Assembly (NCBI GenBank): GCA_025349905.2
Contig: MU624655.1
Coordinates: 1-34,506 of the forward strand
Direction: 5' to 3'
DNA: 34,506 bases
Source of the DNA: Blastocladiella britannica
Lineage: Eukaryota > Blastocladiomycota > Blastocladiomycetes > Blastocladiales > Blastocladiaceae
Below, piece after piece: positions 20,079-30,555 of this stretch. The notes beneath the pieces are model-generated. The model did no database searches. It had not been told where the DNA came from and was given only the letters and a program-made list of their open reading frames with translations. A program made the translations under genes and the position numbers. Each line of letters opens with the position of its first letter. Within the stretch, counting starts at the first letter, position 1.

Positions 20079-20084
20079 TATATA
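20079..20084 (+). promoter_or_regulatory. TATATA element upstream of the ATP-grasp gene
   Basis: TATATA in CATATATAGTAAAT, 26 nt before the ATG at 20111. It lies within the 147-bp divergent spacer shared with the Trp-repeat gene. The short distance to the start codon makes its role as a TATA box uncertain. Confidence 0.3.
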
Positions 20085-20110
20085 GTAAATAGTAATAATA
20101 ATATTAAAAA

Positions 20111-22388
20111 ATGACCCTCCTCAACATCCTCGTCCTCGACGACCTCGGCACCCCGTCCCTCACCCGCACCAACTACGGCTCGCAGTACTCGAGTTTCGCG
20201 AGCGCACAGTCGGAGGTCAACCTTTTCATCATCACCTCCAAGGGCGCGCTGCACCCGCTCGACGCCAAGGCCTGCAAAGCGTCGGCCGAGATCGATAACC
20301 CGACCACCAACGGGACGGTGGAGCTGCTGGCGCGCGCGTGGCACGAGGAGTACGGGATCCATGCTGTGTACACCCGGCACGAGGATATGCTGATCCGGGC
20401 GGCGGGGATCCGGCGCATGCTCGGTGGACTTGCGGGAATGTCGCCCGAGAGTGCGGTGCGTTTACAATGTTTTGTTCATTTGATCTTGATCTGATCCGAT
20501 CCGACCTTATTTGATTATATGTATATAGCTGGCGTTCCGCGACAAGGCGCTCATGAAACAGCTGGTCGCCAAGCACGGCGTACCTGTGCCCCATTTCGCC
20601 CGGATCGCGACTCCGTCCGATCTGCTGCAGCTGGCCGACCGCGCCGGTCTGCCTCTGATTGTCAAGCCAGTGTTTGGATCGGCGTCGGCCGGGATTCAAG
20701 TGCTTCGCACCCGCGCCGATCTCGCGCATTACTTGGCGACCGATTTCTTTGGAAATGGCCGGATCACTGACACCCAGTTTGATGCCGCGGGCGATCTGGT
20801 CGGCGAGGCCATGCTGAACCCGAAGGACGCTCCTATGGTGCACGTCAACGGGCTCATTGTGAATGGCAAGATCCAGAGCGTCTGGTATGCAGTTTTCTTT
20901 TTTTTTTTTTATGACAGATTACAGTGTACTCACCCAAGGATCATTAGGGTGTTTGCGTACATTGCCACCAACTTCGGATTCACCAAGGGCAAGTCGTACG
21001 GCAACGTGTCGCTGTGCGCGACCGACAGCCTGCTGTACAAGGCCGCGGTGCGCGCCACCCAACAAGTCCTGGACGCATACACCGCCGAAGGCCTGTTGCC
21101 GTCCACCACGGCGTTCCACTGCGAGCTGTTCCAAGTGACGGGCGCCGATGCTCGCTCCCGTATCCAAAAGCACCCTCCGACCGATCCGACGGCCGCCCCG
21201 TTCCTGGTCCTGTGCGAGATCGCCGCCCGCCGGCCTGGGGGGTCCATCACCCCACTGATGGATGCGACCGCGGCCGCGGGGTCCATGCCGTTCGCGCACG
21301 CCGAGTTCCGCGCGCACTGCGGCTTACCGATGCAGCTGAAGGTGGACCCGACCGCGCGCGCCGCCGACCTGCTGGTCCCGCACGTCCCGCACTCGGTGCT
21401 GACGCGCATGCCAGACACGGTGACGTTTCCGGGCACCGCGGGCGTCCGGTACATTCCGACTGCGGGTTTGCCGTCGGGCAAAGCGTACGCGGCATTTGCG
21501 GTGGGAACACTGAACACGGTGGCGCGGTTCGTGGTCACCGTGCGTGGGGTTGCGGGGGATACGGAGCCTCCCATGTCGAGGGAAGGGGCGGAGGCGGCGT
21601 TACGGGACGCCGAGGCGTGGTTTGCGCGGAACGTCGAGTACCGCGCCGTGGACGTGGCCACTGAGGAAGATCCCGCCAAATCGGGTCCGGGGACGACGGT
21701 GGTCAAGACGCCGCGCCGCGCGCCTCGGGCCGTGCGTCTGGCCCGCGCCGCCGTTCACCGCGCCGACCGCCACCACGCCGCGACGCACCAGGCGTTGGTG
21801 CCGCCGACTCGGTTGTACGTGCACGGCCGCGCGGCCCGCAAGCTCCTGACGCGCGTGCAGATGCGTATGGCCGAGCGGCACGCGGCGTCGGCCGCCGTCG
21901 TCAAGTACCGGACCGGCAAGTCGGCCAGTGGGCGGCTCGTGGACCGCGCGCGGGCCCGTGTGCACCACCCCGCGGGAGCCATTGGTGCAAGTGGCAGTAT
22001 AGGCAATGGTAAGCTGGTGTTTGTGCGCCGTCGCGCGCCGGGCATGGCGCTGGTGCGCCGAGTGTGGATCCGGAACGCCAAGAACAACAAGGGATCCGTG
22101 GCTACTACCAAAGGCCGCCATCCAGTGCTGCTGGAATCGGCCGAAGGCGTGGCGCGGCGCCGTGGGGCCGACCGACTGGCCCTGGTTCCTACCAAGGTTG
22201 CACGTGGAACCGGACCGGCGATGCTGCGTAAAGTGCAAAAAGTCACTGGCGCCAATGGTGGTGGCGACGCGTGGATGCAGGGCAAGCGCGCGGTGATGGT
22301 GGTGTCGCCGACAACGGCGGCGGCCTCGGCTTCGCGTGCAGCGAGCGCGTCCTCGTCTACTCGCCCTCGCACCGGACCCAAGGTGTAA
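20111..22388 (+). CDS. ATP-grasp ligase-like protein with long basic C-terminal extension
   Basis: Three exons, 20111-20455, 20529-20884 and 20948-22388, with introns of 73 and 63 nt, giving 713 residues. An N-terminal pre-ATP-grasp region (1-115) leads to RDKALMKQLVAKHGVPVPHF and the ATP-grasp core. LIVKPVFGSASAGIQ (Lys161) is the phosphate/nucleotide-binding strand and loop, VGEAML is typical of the fold, and CEIAARRPGG (Glu325) is the metal-binding end strand. ATP-grasp enzymes join a carboxylate to an amine through an acyl-phosphate. The arrangement recalls amino-acid/dipeptide ligases of the carnosine-synthase/BacD type, but the substrate cannot be read. From about residue 488 the protein continues for some 225 residues rich in Arg, Lys and Ala (TPRRAPRAVRLARAAVHR; VRRRAPGMALVRRVWIR) with no recognised domain. 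The second intron is in frame without stops. Confidence 0.8.
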
Positions 22389-22467
22389 ATCCCCCCCTCG
22401 TATGATGATCCATGTTCTTCCCCTCGGGCGTAACGATATCTGCCCCTTCCCTTATACTTGTCCCACA

Positions 22468-22473
22468 AATAAA
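22468..22473 (+). terminator. Polyadenylation signal AATAAA
   Basis: AATAAA 79 nt after the ATP-grasp stop codon, in the 126-bp spacer that it shares with the convergent PI 4-kinase gene. Confidence 0.45.
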
Positions 22474-22514
22474 ATGGATATATAAAAAAACGCAGAGAAT
22501 ACATATTTTTTTTT

Positions 22515-25500
22515 TCAGTACGGAATGCCATTGGTCTGACGCTGGAACTCGTCGTACAAAACGGTGCGTCGGTTCTCGTACGACTCGGCGATGCGGTCCA
22601 TCATGAACCGAGCCGCGTCCCGCTCCGTCTTTTCCAACACAAATCGCGCCCTCAGTTTCTTGAGCGACGACTCGCCCTTGAAGCACGGCAACCCCGACTC
22701 GGACATGAGTTGAATGAGCGACACGATCTGCTCAGCGTAGGGGCGGATCGCCAGGAACGCACGCACCACCGCGCGCGCAAAGTCACGGAACGTTTCGGTG
22801 CCCACGGTGCCAATCACCTGCAACATTTCGGTCGTGAGTTTGAACGGTGCCGACTCGAAATTGATCCCGCCGGGGGAAATGTCCAGCAGAAACCCGAAAT
22901 CAATGTGAATCAGGTGTCCCCAGTCGTCGATCATGATGTTGCCGTTGTGTCGGTCCTTGATTTGCAGCAAGTACAGGATCACCGAGTACCCCGCCATCGA
23001 GGTGATGAAGTTGCGCTGGGCGTCGCGGTACGCGTCGGTGTGCGGCGCGCCGTATTTCGCGTAAAAGTAGTCCTGCAGCGAGTTGACTTTTTCGCGGCCA
23101 ATCATGTCGCGCGAGTTGGCGTGCGGGATCACTTCAATCACACCGCACCCGGGAGCAGTGGCCACCACGCAGTACGGGAACAAGTACAGGTCCAGGTGCG
23201 CCGCCGCAAACACCGACTTGAACACCGCAATCAGTTGCAGCGCCAGCAGGTCTTGCCGACAATCGTCGCCGACCTTGAAGATCGCCGACTGCCAGACTTG
23301 TTCCTTACGGTGCGGCGCCACGGGGGATGTGCGCTCGATCTTGAAGGTGGCGAGGAACGGCGCTTTGGCGTGCGACTGTAACGGGCGGCCCGACGCATAG
23401 TCAATGTCCAGGACCGTGGACTCCGGGTTGCTGGGTAAATAGCATCCGACCTCCACCCTGATCAGCGCCAGTTCCTCGTCAATCTTCTTCTTCTTTTCGG
23501 GTTTCGACTTCTTGATGAACGGCTTGAGCTTGCCCGAGATCGACGTCACCTTGTTGAAGAAGTCAAACTCGCGCTCGTAGAACAACTCGTCCTCGGGCGA
23601 GAACGACTGGATGATCTTGTTGGTGATCTCGTCAAACTTGGGCTGCAGCGAGTCGGGTTCGTTTCCGGCCTGTCCAACATTTTTGTTGTGAGTATTTTTT
23701 GTTCGGTATGATCAGTTTGTTGGATCGCACCTCATCGCGGAACATGTTGGCCTATGGACATTCTTCATAAAGTCAATTGAAAAGCACAACCAAACAAAAC
23801 TGAAAAGTATTATACAAACCTTCATGTTCCAGATAATCTGGTGCGCAAACACTGGCGACGTGTTGGCGGTGCGCAAGATAAACTCCTCGACATACCCCAA
23901 CGGGTCGTGCCGGAGCGCTTGCACGATCTGCGGGACAAAGAAGAATACGGCCTCGATCGGGAACGCCAGCAGCGACCGCATCGCGTACTGCAACACCATC
24001 GGGTGATTGTTGTACACGGGCTGGAACAGCGTGATCGCTTTGACCGGCGGCACCGGTTTCCAGTACGCCAGGTACCGCAACGGCCCCACTGCACCTTCTC
24101 CGACCACCCCTCCTGCGACCGGATCGTCGGTGGTCGCCACGTTGGCCGGCGTCAGCAGGTACGGAATCGCGTCAATGCACTCGTGCAGGGCGGGGGAGTC
24201 GGCGCGCGTGGCCGTCAAGTGCTCGAGCTCGGCCACCAGTGCCGCGGGCGAGTGGAACCGCGATGCCAGGTGGAACCCGATCGCCGGGTGCACGCGCCAG
24301 GCGGTGCGCGCGTATGTGCGCCACGTCCCCGCCTGGAACGATGTCACCAGCGCCAGCGCGCTCGCCACGTCGTCCGAGGTGGCCGGGGGAAGTTCGGGCT
24401 GCGACCAGGTGGCCAGGTTCTCGAGCTCGCTGGCCATCAGCACCTCGAGTAACTTGAACTCGACGCTCGTTGTTGTTGTTGTTGCTGAGGCGGCCGCGGC
24501 GGTGCCGTTACTGGTCTGAGGCAGGGAAGTTGGCGATGATGAGGAGGGGCCACGGTACGATGCGCGGGCGACCGCCAAGAACGCCCGAATGCGCGACGTG
24601 TGCATAGCGGGCCGGCGGGCCCAAGCAGGCGGCAACGCGAACCACATGAGCGCGTTGGTGAGCACTGCGCTCCGGAGCAATGCGCGCTCGTCGTCGGGGC
24701 ACGCCGGGTGCAGCGTCGCCCGCAAACACACAGTGAGCAGCGCGAACCGCACTGCGCGCGATTCTGGGTGCTGGGTGAGCGTTTCGGCCCGTAAGCTGGC
24801 GTGCAAGAGCCGCAACACCGACGGTGGGATCGCCGAAATCTGGTGGGCGATGCGGTCAGCAATGAAATCCAGGACAACCATGGTGGCCTCGAACTCGCGC
24901 TCGAGCGGCGTCTCTTTCACGTCGAACTTGTCGCCCGTGTAGTGAATCTTGTTGGCGAGCGGGTCGTGGACCGGAGCCGTGGACGCAAATAGACCTTGGT
25001 GCCGGTCCACCACGTCCAGCAACCACGCACGTTCCAGGACCAGTAGCAACGACGGTTCCAGGGCCTCGTGGTGGTGCAGGACCGTGTGCCATGACGCCAC
25101 GCCGGCACGAATCGATTCGGGCGAGAACCGCTGCAGCGGCAAGTGCACCATGGCCCGCAGCAGCTGCATGTCGGGCACATGGTCGGGCCCTTTGGCCAAA
25201 CAAAGCAGCGCGCCGGACTGGAACAAGAGCTCGGTGATGGTTGCCGCCTCCTGCGTCGCCTTTTCAGCAGCTGATTCAGTGTCCTTTTGGAACTGCGGCT
25301 CGTCCAGCAACGCCTGGCACTGTGCGCGCATGCTATCGCACGCGGCCTTTAACCCGCCCGGCTGCGCCGCCAGCGTCTTGGCGACGGCCGCCGCGCCTGC
25401 CCAGTGACTCAAGTGCCAGACGAACGCGTCGACCCAGGCTGGCGGCAGCTGTGCCAGGACCGTCGCCAGTGGCTTGGTAGGGCACCCGACAACCACGTCG

Positions 25501-28500
25501 GCCAGCACGGCGACCACGAGCGCGCGGCGGTCGGCCATGTTCCCGCGGACGGTCCCATTGTTGGTTGATGAAGCCGAAGCAAGTGGACCCAGCTGCCGCT
25601 GCAACACGTCCAGCGACCCGGCGACCACGTCGCGCGCCAGCAGCACGGGCGGGTAAGCGTCGACGAGCCGGCGGGCGAAGTCGCGGCACGCCGCCGCCAC
25701 GTCGCGGTGCCGGTGGGTGGCCCCACGTAACAGCGCGGCCGCCAGTTCACCCAGCCGGGACCGGTGCCGTGGAGCCTTGATGCGTGCGGCCGTGGATAAA
25801 AAGAACTTGTCGAGCACGGCGTCCAGGACCGCCCGCCACGCCGCAAACACCGCGCCATTGGGTTTGGGCCCCTCTTCGTCGACCGCCCGTTCTAGAACCG
25901 CGATCGGGTCAATGCGGGTCTCGGCCGCCCGGCAGCACAGGTAGTGGTACGCGACCAGCAAGTGCTGCGCGTGCTCGCGCGACAGCGTCGTGGTGATGGT
26001 GGGCGGGGCCGCGGCCGGGCCGCCCAGGACGCGCACCAGCTGCGCGTTCGGGTTGGCGGGTCCGGCGGGTCCGGTGGCCAGCGTATGGGCGCCGGTGACG
26101 GACCCGGAGACGGGTGCGAATGGAGGGAAGGGCGCCGCGCACGCCAATTCAACGACGGCGTCGGTAGCCGCCGCGTCGTTGACGACGTTGAGCGCCACCA
26201 CCGCGTGCCAGACATTGCGCAGCGTGGCCGCCACCGCCGCATCGGTCGGAAGGTACCCAGCGGACGGTGCCGCGCGGGTACGGCCGTCCGCGGTGGAGAC
26301 GGTCGTGGGCATCATGGTATTGCGCGACGCCACGACCGACCGCGCCAGTCGCGCCGCCAAGTGCGCAAGGGGCGCAAATGATTCGAGGACCGCTGCGCGT
26401 TCGGGTGTGCCCGCGGGGACTTCGGCCACGCACCACGACGCTTTCGCCACCAGGTAGTTGCCGACCGACACGAACGTGACGCGTTTCTGGTCGGGCGAGG
26501 CGACCGACGCCAGCCACTCGACGCACTCGAGTACGCGGCGGGTCGCGCGCTCGTTGGCCACGTGGCTGCGTGCGTAGTCGGACACGAACCGCGAAATCTC
26601 GGCAAACGTGTCCAAGGGAGCCGCCTGCGCGATCGTGGCCAGGTGCGTGATGCAAGTGCGCGTGTCGAGCGGCGTGTGCTCTCCACGCTGCTGCTGCTGC
26701 TGCTCGCTGCCGTTGTTGCCATTGGTGGCGGCAGCGGCGGAACTAGGCGCGGGCTGGTCGGCCATCACCAGCAGTCGGGTCAAGAACGGCACTGCGGTGT
26801 CGAATGCATCGGGCAACCGGGTGCGTGCGACCACCGCCGCCACGGCGTGCGTGCAATTGTCGAGTTTCGACTGGGACACGTCGCCCGAGGCGTTGCGGAT
26901 AAGCGAGTAGAGCACCTAATTACATTTTTAATGGTCAGTCATGTTTTTTTTGATGCCATTTGAAAGGAAAGAAGTAACGTACAGAAATGGTGCGATCAGA
27001 AGGCAACTTGGCAGCCGTGTGCGCAAGTGCGCGAGACACGGCGGCGCGGAACGACGTGATGGCTTCGAACGTGTGCGATCCCTGGAACGCCGGGTGCGGC
27101 GCCGTGAGCACGTCGAGCAGGAACGACTGGATCTGTGCCAGCGCGGGCACTTGCGCGGTACCGCGGCCCACGTCGGCCAGCGCCAGAGCCAAGAGACCCA
27201 AGCAGTCGGCGGCGGCCGTGAGCACCATCAAGTTGTAGTGCGGTTGTTGCTGTTGGTGCTGCTGCTGCTGCTGATGCGACGGCGGTGTCGACGACGACGA
27301 TGAAGGAAAGTCCGAGAGATGGTCATCGCCGCCGCCGTTGGTGGTAGTGGCGGTGACCGGAGCACCACGCTTGGTGGGCGACGCCTGCGGCTGCGACGAC
27401 AGAGGCGGCAGCGCGCGAAACACAGCAAACAGGATCGGGACCATGGCATCGAGCGGCAGCGGCGACATCATCCACGCCAGCGTGCACGTTTGCAAGTCGG
27501 TTGCCAGCGCCTCGGGCGTGAGCATCGGCTTGCCAGCGGCTCCGCCCGTCGTGGCCGGTCGAGGCGACGATGCGTCCGCGTCCGGAAGGACCGTTGCCGT
27601 CGCCGAAACCTTGTTGTTGTTGTTAAAGTGGGCCTGGAAGTGCTGCACGCACAACGACGTGACGCGCTCGAGCTGGTCGCGCGGCACGTCAGCGGCCGCT
27701 AGGTCCGTCAGCGCGTGCGCCGAGCACAGCAAATCCCAGGCGGCGCGGAACGTACGTGGCGCCGGTCCATGTGGGCGCGGTGCGTGCGCCGCTGTCGGAG
27801 CTGCGTTGGCGGACGCCGAGACCCGGCGCGACCGACGCGAAGTGGTGGGGGTCGGAGCGCTGAAAAGATCGGTCGACTCGACGCGGCCCAGCAGCGCGTG
27901 CCGGGTGGCTGGGCTCGATGGGGTCGCCGGCACCATTGCCGTGGCCGTAACGGCCGTTGCCGCGTGCGCGTCACTCCGGCCGAGAGTAGCACTATCACTC
28001 GTAGAGGATGTCGGGTCCGGCGGCAAGTCCGCGTGTCGGTCCAGCAGCGTCAACGCGAGCGCGTTACGCACGGTGCTCACGACGCCCGAGTGAATCGCGT
28101 CGGCGCAGAACGGGCTGCGGGTCCAGAACGACGCCATCCGTTTGCGCACACGCTCCGAGTCGGCGTTGTGCGCGGCGGTAGTGGATGCTACGCGAGCCAG
28201 GTTCGCCGACACGCCGGACAGCAGCGGCGCCGCGCGTGGGCCCGACACCTGGTGCAGGAAATCGACCGCCACCGCTAATCCCGTGCACGGTAACGGCACG
28301 CAGGCGTCTTCGAGCGCACGTAGCAGGCCGATCAGCGCTGGGAGCGGCGCCGACACCAGCGACACTGGGTCGACCGTGGGGTCGGCGACTGACTGCGCTA
28401 AGCCGACCACGGTCGTCAGGGCTGCCTCTAGGACACGCTGCAGCGGGGCCGAGGGGTCTGCGGGCGAGTCGGCCGGGTAACCCTCATCGTCATCCTGGCC

Positions 28501-28962
28501 TTCATCATCCTCGTCGTCGTCATCATTGCGGTGAGTGACGACCATCTTCTGTTTCTCGGCCCGCTCCAGACGGCGCTGGCGCTGTGCCAAGTGCATGGCC
28601 GCGGCCCGGAGCGCCGTGACCGCCACGTCGTGGGCCAGGCGGTCGGGCTGCGGGGCCGGGGTTCCAGCTGAGGCGGCGATCAGCGCCGCCACGTTGTCCC
28701 AGGGCCCGAGCTGCGACGCCGAGGGAGACCGGACCATTTTGGTAGGGCCCATTGGGTCCACTGCGGATGTGGTTGCTCTGTTGGCGGAATGCTGTCGGGC
28801 TGCAGGTGACGACGACCGGTGAGGCGGAGGCGCAGTCAGCGCAGGGACAGTACGGGAACGATCTTCAGCGACGGCGGTGTCATCTTTACGCTCATCGTCC
28901 AGCTGCGACGACAAGAGCGCGATTTCGCTCCAGAGGCGGGCCTGCAGGCGCGGGCGGGGCAT
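22515..28962 (-). CDS. STT4: Phosphatidylinositol 4-kinase alpha (Stt4/PI4KA)
   Basis: Four exons on the minus strand: 28962-26983, 26915-23820, 23751-23731 (a 21-nt microexon) and 23669-22515, with introns of 67, 68 and 61 nt. The product is 2083 residues, close to animal PI4KA. The long N-terminal part is helical-solenoid-like with Ala/Ser/Thr-rich insertions. The region before the kinase reads DPLGYVEEFIL, FAHQIIWNMK, then ANMFRDE from the microexon. The catalytic domain holds IFKVGDDCRQD (Lys1831), DRHNGNIMID (Asp1938) and HIDFGFLLDISPGG (Asp1956), ending TNGIPY. It makes PI4P at the plasma membrane from phosphatidylinositol and ATP. By family knowledge it works with Efr3 and Ypp1/TTC7 partners. 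The start at 28962 (MPRPRLQARLW) is chosen because the upstream in-frame reading is AT-rich and non-coding in character. Confidence 0.95.
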
Positions 28963-29153
28963 AATTTTTTCTTTTTGGTATTTTTTGATGGGGTGGCAAA
29001 AACAAAGGAGCCTCCATTGGGGATCCACAACTACTTCACACCACATACGGGTAGCCGGGCAACGACGCCGGCACTGGAGCAAGAGCCGGTCCCGCACGCA
29101 CGCTCAAGATCTATGCTGTGATCTTCAGTACTTGACAACAGTAATAACAAGAG

Positions 29154-30271
29154 TTAAGAAGGTACCCATCGCGCATTCCGGTTGTACGCAACGTGCTCGG
29201 CGCCCCACTTGAACGTCCGGCGGTCATCGCAGCACTCGCCGCAGCACGCCAACACGTTGAACAGCCGCGTGGGCGTCAGCGGACACATGCTCGCGCCCAG
29301 GCCCTCGGACCGCGGTTTCGGCATCGTCACCACCCACGTCAGGCCACGGACTTGGCCGCACGCGCTCGAGTCGTTGAGCAGGGCCGCCGCGTGACGGACG
29401 CGAGGCACATACAGCTGTAAATACGGTCAGTTTCAGTCCTGCCCATTAACAAACATGGTACGTACCGCCTCCAGTAACCGGCCCTGCAACAGCGTGCACA
29501 GCGTGATGAACAGCAGATCAAGCACAATGAACGCCATTTCCACGGTCGTCAGGTACCCCAGCTTGTCGTCCGGGTGCGAGTGCATGGATCCCGTCACGGG
29601 CCACGCGACGATCGTCACCAGGACCCCGCACATCGAGGTCAGGGTCAGAACCATCAGGATCGCCACGGAAGTGTGTGCGCTCGTCAGTTCCTTGTTGAGG
29701 ATCGCCAGGCCAGTGTTCAGGTCCTGCTCCATGGTCTGTCGATATACATACCTGAGTGTGTGATCCCATTAATGAAAAATGAGACATTGCGTACAGGCGA
29801 CAGGTTGCGCGGCGGCAGTTGCGCCAAGTGCGACACTTTACGGTCCGGGTCCGGAACCGCCAGTTCCGACACGAGACGGAACACCGGGTCATCGCCAAAA
29901 GGTGAGCTCACGGCCGTCGCCACTACCACGCGGCCCTCGGAATCGGTAGTACCGTCCGTCAGCACTCCCACCGCTGCGGGCGGAACCGCATTGGGGTCCT
30001 TGTTGAAGTGCGTGTAGTTGAGATGCGCAAAGGCGCGGTTCCGATCCATTTCGCCCGCGTCGGTGTCAATGCGGCACGACATTTCGTACTTTTCCGACTG
30101 GTTCTCGAGACGAAGGTAGCCAAAGACGATTTGGTACAGGACACGGCAGAACCAGAGCAGCAGGAGGACAAACAGGGCAATCAGGGCCGGGCTGGCCCAG
30201 GTCGGGAGGGCCGGCCGAAAGCCGCTGCTGTTGCTGCTACCAGCCTTCGTGGTAAATGTGGTCGGGGGCAT
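29154..30271 (-). CDS. Hypothetical three-TM protein with Cys-rich C-terminus
   Basis: Three exons on the minus strand: 30271-29795, 29735-29466 and 29414-29154, giving 335 residues; introns are 59 and 51 nt, all in phase 0. I do not recognise the family. A Ser/Pro-rich N-terminus leads to TM1 at about 28-50 (LIALFVLLLLWFCRVLYQIVF). A soluble region to about residue 180 follows, then TM2 at 183-205 (AILMVLTLTSMCGVLVTIVA) and TM3 at 225-244 (EMAFIVLDLLFITLCTLLQG). The C-terminal 85 residues are basic and Cys-containing (NVLACCGECCDDRRTFKWG). The short alternative acceptor CACTCAG at intron 1 breaks the frame, so ATCGACAG was chosen. The gene is divergent from the RS-protein gene. Function unknown; an integral endomembrane or plasma-membrane protein is inferred. 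Confidence 0.65.
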
Positions 30272-30555
30272 TCTTCCTCGTTTACTTTACTTAGCGTCAT
30301 TGCGAAGAAGAGGCAGTGTCATTTAGAAAAGAAAAGAAAACGGCGGCGGCGGTGGCGACGACCCATGTGCCATGAGGGACGAGGAGTATGAGTGTTGTGC
30401 AATTTGAAACGGCTTTGAGTGCCTGGCACGGCTGAGCACTAAAACTAGTTTTGGAGAACTCCAAGTTGGCCCGCTCTATTGAAACGGGAGTTCACGTAGC
30501 ACAATAGATTTTCTCTTTCGCCCTCTGAATTAACCCAATTAATTAATATTGTTGA
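30272..30555. promoter_or_regulatory. Divergent intergenic promoter, three-TM protein / RS protein
   Basis: 284 bp between divergent starts, with a purine-rich stretch at 30325-30345 and an AATTAATTAATATT block at 30536-30549 immediately before the RS-protein start. No additional gene is seen. Confidence 0.4.

Noticed and set aside
16792..22388. A biosynthetic cluster joining the orphan, Trp-repeat and ATP-grasp genes
   Set aside because: There is no accessory set of tailoring enzymes, transporter or regulator nearby, and housekeeping genes flank both sides. Only the divergent pair was kept as a speculative observation.
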